From assembly GCF_036170895.1 (NCBI RefSeq), contig NZ_CP108036.1, positions 6,069,501-6,133,500 of the forward strand: a stretch of DNA of 64,000 bases. Direction: 5' to 3'. The DNA comes from Streptomyces erythrochromogenes (lineage in GTDB: Bacteria; Actinomycetota; Actinomycetes; Streptomycetales; Streptomycetaceae). The number at the start of each line of letters is the position of its first letter. Within the stretch, counting starts at the first letter, position 1. The position numbers and the translations under genes were made by a program. Under the pieces are notes generated by a model. It searched no databases. It was not told the DNA's origin and saw only the letters and a program-made list of their open reading frames with translations. Below are positions 59,104-64,000 of this stretch, in pieces.

Positions 59104-59811
59104 ATGCGTCACAGTCGTCGAAGTGGCTTGATCGCGGCGGTCGTTGCAGGCGGCGGCCTGGCCGCCGCAGGCGTGAGCGGGCTCGCCCACGCCGACGCGG
59201 ACGCCGGCGGCAGGGCCGAGCGCTCGCCCGGTCTGCTGTCCGGGAACCTGGTGCAGCTGCCGGTGAACGTGCCGGTGAACCTCTGCGGGAACACCGTGAA
59301 CGTCGTCGGCGTGCTGAACCCCGCGGCCGGGAACCGCTGTGCGAACGAGTCGCGGGGAGGCGGCGGGCATTCCACGCAGGGCGGGTCGCACACGTCGCAG
59401 CAGGGCGGCGGGAACGGCGGAGGAGCCGTGGCAGAGGGGCGCGGAAAGGATTCTCCGGGCGTATTGTCGGGTAATGGGATCCAGCTCCCCGTCGACCTCC
59501 CGCTGAACGTCAGCGGCAACTCCGTCAACGTGGTCGGCATCGGGAACCCCGCGCACAGCAACACGTCCGTCAACGGCGAGAAGCCCACAGAGGGCAAGCC
59601 CGTCCAGCCGCCCGTCGTCGAGAAGCCGGTCACCCCGGTCACGCCGGCCACCCCCGTCACGCCCGTCGTCCCGGTCACCGAGGTCCAGCCGCCGCGGCAC
59701 AGCGAGGCGCTCGCCCACACCGGGGCCGACGGCGCCGGGTACCTGCTGCCCGCGGGCGGAGGCCTGCTCCTCGGCGGTGTCCTCCTCTACCGCCGCTTCC
59801 GGCTCAACTAG
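59104..59811 (+). CDS. Long chaplin (two chaplin domains, sortase-anchored)
   Basis: A 235-residue protein from ATG 59104 (AGGAAAG before). Signal peptide (LIAAVVAGGGLAAAGVSGLAHA). Two chaplin domains: the first near 41-80 (GLLSGNLVQLPVNVPVNLCGNTVNVVG to NRC) has the two Cys; the second near 117-155 (GVLSGNGIQLPVDLPLNVSGNSVNVVG) has none. A Gly/Ser/Gln linker joins them and a Pro/Val/Thr linker follows. The C-terminus has the sortase signal LAHTG, a hydrophobic helix and RRFRLN. Long chaplins are attached to the wall of aerial hyphae and help rodlet formation. The promoter is probably developmental. Confidence 0.95.
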   Translation: MRHSRRSGLIAAVVAGGGLAAAGVSGLAHADADAGGRAERSPGLLSGNLVQLPVNVPVNLCGNTVNVVGVLNPAAGNRCANESRGGGGHSTQGGSHTSQQGGGNGGGAVAEGRGKDSPGVLSGNGIQLPVDLPLNVSGNSVNVVGIGNPAHSNTSVNGEKPTEGKPVQPPVVEKPVTPVTPATPVTPVVPVTEVQPPRHSEALAHTGADGAGYLLPAGGGLLLGGVLLYRRFRLN

Positions 59812-60472
59812 CCGCCCTCCGCGGCATGGTGCGCCACCCGTCCAGGATGGCGTCGATCCGCGGAGCCAGCCGGGCGCGGGCCGCGAAGCGGGGGACACCC
59901 GACATCAGCAAAGCGTCGTACTCGGTGTCGGTGTGCCGCACCGCAGCCCGCACCGCCACCGAGACCGCCGCTTCGTCCAGGGCCCGCCCCGCCGCGGTGC
60001 GGCCCACCCGGCCGCTGCCGCGCACCGAGGCATGGGTGGCGATCGCCACGGCCCGGTCGGCCGGGCAGCCGGGGAACAGCCGGACGATCTCGGCGGCGAA
60101 GGCCGCCGTGAAGCGGACGTCCTCCGCCGCACGGCGCAGCCGGTCGCGCTCCCGGCGGCGCGCCCGCGCCTCGGAGTCCGCGAGACAGGCGCGTTCCGCG
60201 CCGGCCAGGGCGGCGTCCTCGACGAGGAGCCCGAGGCGCTCGTACCGGCGGCGCCGCCTGTGGAAGCGGACCACGACGGCGGAGAGCGAACTGGCCTCGC
60301 GGGAGCGGCGGGTGAGCGCGGCGTCGCCGCGCGGAAGATAGACGAGGTGCCCCAGATCCGCACAGTCCAGGCACCGGGGCACACCGGCCTCGCGGACCAG
60401 GTGCCGGAGGGGACCCTGCCGGCACTCCGCGCAGTGGATCTGCTTCGCAGACTCGAACACGACCAGGCTCAT
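59804..60472 (-). CDS. DUF2293-domain protein with an N-terminal zinc ribbon
   Basis: A 222-residue protein. ATG 60472 is the preferred start (an in-frame start exists 30 bases upstream). N-terminus has two CxxC pairs (IHCAECRQG and PRCLDCADLGHLVYLPRGD) that form a zinc ribbon. The middle is helical and Arg-rich. The DUF2293 part (FTAAFAAEIVRLFPGCPADRAVAIATHASVRGSGRVGRTAAGRALDEAAVSVAVRAAVRH) is complete. Function unknown; binding to nucleic acid is plausible. It overlaps the chaplin end by 8 bases. Confidence 0.8.
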   Translation of the reverse strand: MSLVVFESAKQIHCAECRQGPLRHLVREAGVPRCLDCADLGHLVYLPRGDAALTRRSREASSLSAVVVRFHRRRRRYERLGLLVEDAALAGAERACLADSEARARRRERDRLRRAAEDVRFTAAFAAEIVRLFPGCPADRAVAIATHASVRGSGRVGRTAAGRALDEAAVSVAVRAAVRHTDTEYDALLMSGVPRFAARARLAPRIDAILDGWRTMPRRAAS

Positions 60473-60620
60473 ACAGGTGTGATACCGCCCTGCGCCCCTC
60501 ATATCACCTGGTGGCGAAGGGAGGTTGAGGTTTCACCGACTCTTCCGGGATCGGCCTGATCACTCCTACGGTGGGCCCTGGACCGCTGACCACGGGGGTC
60601 GGTCCACGGAGGAGGAACAC

Positions 60621-61019
60621 ATGGGCGCACGGCGGACGACGACGGCACGGCCGCCGGTGATCGGCTTCGGCATGAGCACCGGAAAGGCATGCGTCACCAC
60701 GATCCCCGCGGGCCATGAGATCGTCATCCCGCCGGGCGGCTGCACGGGCTGGCACTACCACCGGATGCGGCTCGAAGCCGTCGTCCTGGCGGGCACCCTG
60801 ACCCGGGTCCTGCACGACCTCACCGTCGAGGTGCACCGGCCCGGAACCGCCTTCGTGGAACCCGCGGGCATCGGCCACATACACCTGGGCCACAACCTCG
60901 GCACCGAGCCGGTCGTGCTCCACGTGACCCCCCGGCTGCCCGAGGGGACCGCCTTCTCCATACCCACGCCGGCCCCCTCCGGTGTCACACCGGAGGTCTG
61001 CCGGCAGCACCCCTGCTGA
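60621..61019 (+). CDS. Cupin-domain protein
   Basis: A 132-residue protein, ATG 60621 after GGAGGAGG. It has a cupin barrel: IVIPPGGCTGWHYHRMRLEAVVLAGTLTRVL (the first motif with HxH and Glu nearby) and AFVEPAGIGHIHLGHNLGTEPVVLHV (second motif with His). The ligands of a metal site are largely there. The function could be an enzyme, sugar-binding or sensor protein. A 21-bp palindrome with a 1-base centre (60976-60996) lies near the end of the gene. Converges on the WGR protein. Confidence 0.8.
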   Translation: MGARRTTTARPPVIGFGMSTGKACVTTIPAGHEIVIPPGGCTGWHYHRMRLEAVVLAGTLTRVLHDLTVEVHRPGTAFVEPAGIGHIHLGHNLGTEPVVLHVTPRLPEGTAFSIPTPAPSGVTPEVCRQHPC

Positions 61020-61046
61020 GCCGCCGCCCGAGCGGGCCGGCCGCGC

Positions 61047-62501
61047 TCACACCAGTCGGCGTATCTCGCCGCGGACCCGGTAGAAGCCCCTGGACGCCGC
61101 GTGCAGGTCGTCGACCACGTACCGGGCGCCGACCTCCCTGATCCCCCGCGGGAACTGCACGTTCCAGGAGGACTCGAAGCCGCTCGACACCACCTGTACC
61201 CGCATCCGGCCCCCCTGTTGGACGCACTCCACCACCACACCGCCCGCCGGCTCCGAGGCCACCGCGGCCATGGAGACCGTCGCCACCGCCGAGGCCGACG
61301 CGGCCGGGGTGAAAACCGGCAGCGCGGCCGCCGACTTCACGTCCATCGGCGCGGGCACCGAACCCTGCTGGGCCGCCGCGATCGCCTGCTCGCTCGCGTC
61401 CACGCAGACCAGAGAGCCGTCCGTGGTGACGAGGTACAGCCGCCCGTCCAGGTACTGCATCGACAGCGCCGACCCGCCGCCGGTCCCCAGCTTCCACAGC
61501 CGGTTCCCGTCCGCGTCGAAGCAGTAGACGGAGGAGGAGGAGTCGCCCGCGAAGACGTGGCGGCCGTCCGGCGAGGTCGCGCACGAATACACCGCCGCGT
61601 CGCACCGGTAGGTGGCCTCGGTCGCCCCCGAGGCCTTCGACAGCCGCTGCACGGTGTTGCGGACCGTACCCGCGTACACCGAGTGCTCCTCCTGCCAGCC
61701 GAACAGGACACCGCCCGGGGTGGCGCTGTGCCACAACTGCCCGGTGCCGTCGGCCGCGTAGGCCGTCACACCGGCGCTGTGTCCGTGGTAGACCGCCCGC
61801 TCGTCGGCCCGGACCATCCACCCACCGGTCCCCGAGGACTTCCGCGACCACTGGTGCTCCTCCTCGTGGTCGATGACGGTCAGGCCGCCGTTCGCGTCGG
61901 AGACGTTCAGTACGCCCTCGTGGATGTCCAGCCAGTAGATGTCCACGTCCGCCGCGATGGCGTAGGCGCCGAAGGGGACCTTCGACGACAGGTCGTACAC
62001 CGTGCCGTCGTCACAGCCCGCGTATATCCAGAACTCGTCCGCCACCAGGCACTTCACCCCGTCCGGCAGCGAATAGCGGGCCAGCACCTCACCGCCGTGG
62101 CTCAGCGTGTACACGTCGCCTGCCTGGTTGCCGACCCAGCAGCGGTCCTCGTCGACATGGATCCCGAAGGCCGCGGAACCGGTACGGAAACGCCACAGCA
62201 CGGGGGCGACGGCACGCGCCGTCGACGGCGCCGACGTCACCTGGCGGCGCGTCACCGCCCGGGCGGCGCGCTGCCCCTGCACGGCCGGGGCGTACCCCTT
62301 GCGGACCTTCTCGCCGATCTTCTTGGCGGCGGCCGCCCGGGCCTTCTCGGCCGTCGGGAACGAGGAGCTCTGCAACTGGCCGGGCGCGCCGATGCGTCCG
62401 TAGCGCACGGAGACCGCCGTGCCGTCCACGGTCACCTCGTAGAACTTGTGCGCCCCGCCGCCGTCCTGCGACAGCTCCAGATACGTCGTCTCCCGAGCCA
62501 T
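61047..62501 (-). CDS. WGR-domain protein with a beta-propeller
   Basis: A 484-residue protein. Residues about 5-75 form a WGR domain (TYLELSQDGGGAHKFYEVTVDG, VRYGRIGAPGQ and KARAAAAKKIGEKVRKGY), as in PARPs and MolR. From about 98 to 380 come repeated propeller blades (VLWRFRTGSAAFGIHVDEDRCWVGNQAGDVYTL, WSRKSSGTGGWMV, LWHSATPGGVLFGW, VYCFDADGNRLWKLGTGGG) of PQQ-like type. The C-terminal 100 residues are Ala/Val-rich and end in VVDDLHAASRGFYRVRGEIRR. There are no signal peptide or catalytic residues. It may bind nucleic acid or ADP-ribose and act as a scaffold. Confidence 0.8.
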   Translation of the reverse strand: MARETTYLELSQDGGGAHKFYEVTVDGTAVSVRYGRIGAPGQLQSSSFPTAEKARAAAAKKIGEKVRKGYAPAVQGQRAARAVTRRQVTSAPSTARAVAPVLWRFRTGSAAFGIHVDEDRCWVGNQAGDVYTLSHGGEVLARYSLPDGVKCLVADEFWIYAGCDDGTVYDLSSKVPFGAYAIAADVDIYWLDIHEGVLNVSDANGGLTVIDHEEEHQWSRKSSGTGGWMVRADERAVYHGHSAGVTAYAADGTGQLWHSATPGGVLFGWQEEHSVYAGTVRNTVQRLSKASGATEATYRCDAAVYSCATSPDGRHVFAGDSSSSVYCFDADGNRLWKLGTGGGSALSMQYLDGRLYLVTTDGSLVCVDASEQAIAAAQQGSVPAPMDVKSAAALPVFTPAASASAVATVSMAAVASEPAGGVVVECVQQGGRMRVQVVSSGFESSWNVQFPRGIREVGARYVVDDLHAASRGFYRVRGEIRRLV

Positions 62502-62594
62502 GACAGACCCCTCCCCGAAAGCCGGGCCACCGGCGCCCTTTCCGCGGTGATCCCTCGTGGGAAAAAGCTAGGGCCGACCACTGACAATGGGCCG

Positions 62595-63242
62595 GTGCAG
62601 TGGGAAGCGATCACATGGCAGCGGATGGCCGAGCGGCTCGCCGGACACCTCGACGACCCCGCCAACGCCCCCGGGCCGGACGGCCGGCAGCGCGTGGGCA
62701 TCGACGGAGCGCCCGCGGCGGACACCGGCACCCTCGCCGGGCGGCTCGCGGAGGAGCTGCGGCTGCGCGGGCGACCGGTCCTGGTGGTGCCGACGGGCGG
62801 GTTCCTGCGGCCCGCCTCCCTCCGCTACGAGTTCGGCCGGCGGGACGTGGACGCGTACCTGGACGGCTGGTACGACACGGCCGCGCTCTGGCGGGAGGTG
62901 TTCGGGCCGACCGACCCCGGTGGGACGGGGCGGGTGCTGCCGGACCTGTGGGACCCGGTGACCGACCGGGCGACCCGCAGCCCGTACGTCGAACTCCCGG
63001 CCGGCGGTGTGCTGCTGGTGCACGGGCCGCTGCTGCTGGGGCGGTGGTTCCCCTTCGACCTGAGCGTCCACGTGCGGTTGTCGCCGGGGGCGCTGGCGCG
63101 GCGGACCGAGGAGTCCGAGCGGTGGACGGGGGAGGCGTTCGCCCGGTACGAGGCCGAGGTGGATCCGGCGTCCGCCGCCGATGTGGTGGTGCGGGCCGAT
63201 GATCCCAGGCATCCCGCCTGGACGGGGGTCCGGGAGCGGTGA
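62595..63242 (+). CDS. Uridine-kinase-like protein with a degraded P-loop
   Basis: A 215-residue protein from GTG 62595. The fold follows the uridine kinase/nucleoside kinase family: RVGIDGAPAADTGTLAGRLAEELRLRGRPVLVVPTGGFLRPASLRYEFGRRDVDAYLDGWYD then the D in FDLSVHVRLSPGALARRTEESERW. In the family the P-loop reads G-x-x-x-x-G-K-[ST]. Here it is GAPAADTG, so the Lys and second Gly are replaced. ATP binding is probably lost or altered. From memory, Streptomyces have many such proteins with degenerate P-loops. Start is tentative. Confidence 0.7.
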   Translation: MQWEAITWQRMAERLAGHLDDPANAPGPDGRQRVGIDGAPAADTGTLAGRLAEELRLRGRPVLVVPTGGFLRPASLRYEFGRRDVDAYLDGWYDTAALWREVFGPTDPGGTGRVLPDLWDPVTDRATRSPYVELPAGGVLLVHGPLLLGRWFPFDLSVHVRLSPGALARRTEESERWTGEAFARYEAEVDPASAADVVVRADDPRHPAWTGVRER

Positions 63243-63340
63243 CCCTGCGGGGCGGCGGGGCTGGGTGCCAGTGCCGCTGCGCGGAGGCTCCACCCCGCCC
63301 CGCCCCTTCGCCGTTTCCCGGGCGCTGCCCGGACCCGCGC

Positions 63341-63484
63341 CTCAAACGCCGGCGGGGTTGGGGTGGCGGGCGCTGTCCGGACCCGGGCCTCAAACGCCGG
63401 CGGGGTTGGGGTGGCGGGTGCTGTCCGGGCCCGGGCCTCAAACGCCGGCGGGGTTGGGGTGGCGGGTGCTGTCCGGGCCTGGAC
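63341..63484. repeat. 48-bp tandem repeat, three copies
   Basis: The segment CTCAAACGCCGGCGGGGTTG starts at 63341, 63389 and 63437, with the remaining part of each 48-base unit also nearly identical. A degenerate fourth unit follows. It lies between converging genes. Motifs of the type CAAACGCCGGCG are common in Streptomyces intergenic regions, from memory. No CRISPR character (spacers do not differ). Confidence 0.9.
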
Positions 63485-63510
63485 CTCTGGTGTCGGCGGG
63501 GCTGGGGGTG

Positions 63511-64000
63511 TTACGGGCGGCCGCCCGGGCGGGTTATGGCTCGGGCTGCCGCGCGGCAGCCGGCGCGGGCCGATTCCGGTGGGTCCGCGCCTTCCAGGCG
63601 GGCCGCCAGGAAGGCGCCCGTGAAGGCGTCGCCGGCTCCCGTGGAGTCCACCACCGCCCCGGCCGGGTCCGAGGCCGCCACCTCGGCCGTGATCCGGCCC
63701 CGTTCGGCCACGAGCGCCCCCGCCGGGCCCCGGGTCACCACCACCAGCGGCACCCGCCGGCTCAGCGCCGTCGCCGCCCGGGCCGCGCCGGCCCCCTTCG
63801 GCAGCCCGGCCAGCAGCCGGGCCTCGTCCTCGTTCGGCAGCAGCACCCCCGCGCCCGCCACGGCGTCCAGGAAGCGCTGCGGGCCCAGCGTCGCCAGGAA
63901 CCCCGCCGACGCGGGGTCCACGCTCACCGGCACCCCCCGGGTCCGCGCCGCCCGCAGCGCGACCAGGGCCAGCTCCCGGCTGCTGTCGGCGAAGAACAGG
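63511..64000 (-). CDS. PfkB-family carbohydrate kinase, C-terminal part (cut by window edge)
   Basis: The frame reaches the window end without a start. Visible: ADSSRELALVALRAARTRGV, VSVDPAS, LLPNEDEARLLAGLP, VVVTRGPAGALVAERG and AVVDSTGAGDAFTGAFLAARLEG. The last contains the PfkB signature DSTGAGDAF with the catalytic Asp. The family phosphorylates sugars such as ribose, fructose or 2-keto-3-deoxygluconate. The N-terminal substrate region is outside the window. Confidence 0.9.
   Translation of the reverse strand, partial: LFFADSSRELALVALRAARTRGVPVSVDPASAGFLATLGPQRFLDAVAGAGVLLPNEDEARLLAGLPKGAGAARAATALSRRVPLVVVTRGPAGALVAERGRITAEVAASDPAGAVVDSTGAGDAFTGAFLAARLEGADPPESARAGCRAAARAITRPGGRP

Noticed and set aside
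63341..63484. CRISPR array at the 48-bp repeats
   Set aside because: The whole unit is repeated with no variable spacers, and there are no cas genes.
63363..63623. 86-residue repeat protein
   Set aside because: Produced by the 48-bp DNA repeats and overlapping the PfkB gene.

Overview
This is a 64 kb piece of a Streptomyces-type chromosome. The evidence is very high GC with strong GC3 bias, frequent GTG/TTG starts, Tat and sortase-sorted secreted proteins, a long chaplin, an S. griseus-type trypsin, and a block of actinobacterial core genes: pyk, an ANTAR regulator (pdtaR type), a liv ABC transporter, polA, rpsA and coaE. From memory this resembles the S. coelicolor polA/rpsA neighbourhood. 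No plasmid, prophage, CRISPR array or complete transposase gene was seen.

Layout. 1-7.1 kb: short-chain dehydrogenases, a TetR regulator, an MFS exporter and the remains of a flavin-monooxygenase/VAO-oxidase catabolic operon. Several of these genes are truncated or fused to unrelated gene pieces. 7.4-10.1 kb: secreted HAD acid phosphatase, HExxH metallopeptidase and secreted trypsin. 10.3-14.2 kb: a response regulator fused to a histidine-kinase C-terminus, chorismate mutase and aminopeptidase N. 14.26-14.51 kb: a 251-bp MITE-like inverted repeat. 14.65-19.06 kb: a lysine-decarboxylase/N-hydroxylase pair (desferrioxamine DesA/DesB type) without its usual partners, then a catalytically dead M16-like protein. 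19.1-23.9 kb: Tat-exported 5'-nucleotidase, SIMPL protein, pyruvate kinase and a hypothetical protein. 23.9-26.6 kb: EF-hand remnant, MarR-like protein, two GNATs and a frameshifted HTH/LAGLIDADG pseudogene. 26.66 kb: a short-armed tRNA with anticodon CAA. 26.8-33.3 kb: ANTAR regulator and livKHMGF.

33.9-44.2 kb: lipoprotein, gene fragment, thioesterase, FdhF/YdeP-type molybdoenzyme, polA, DUF4184 membrane protein, lytic transglycosylase, a small membrane protein and a DUF3068 protein. 44.2-51.8 kb: HrpB helicase, methyltransferase, rpsA, PAC2 protein, coaE and a TPR protein. 51.9-64 kb: DUF6343-like protein, secreted protein, membrane-anchored HTH protein, SNF2 ATPase plus SWIM protein, HAD protein, long chaplin, DUF2293, cupin, WGR/beta-propeller protein, a P-loop-degenerate kinase homolog and a partial PfkB kinase.

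The housekeeping half is ordinary and intact. The accessory half, especially 1.8-11.2 kb and 23.9-34.7 kb, holds an unusual number of chimeric or truncated genes, which look like the scars of internal deletions. The most interesting items are these chimeras, the MITE-like inverted repeat, the orphan DesA/DesB-like pair with its dead M16 neighbour, and the class I tRNA with a leucine anticodon.
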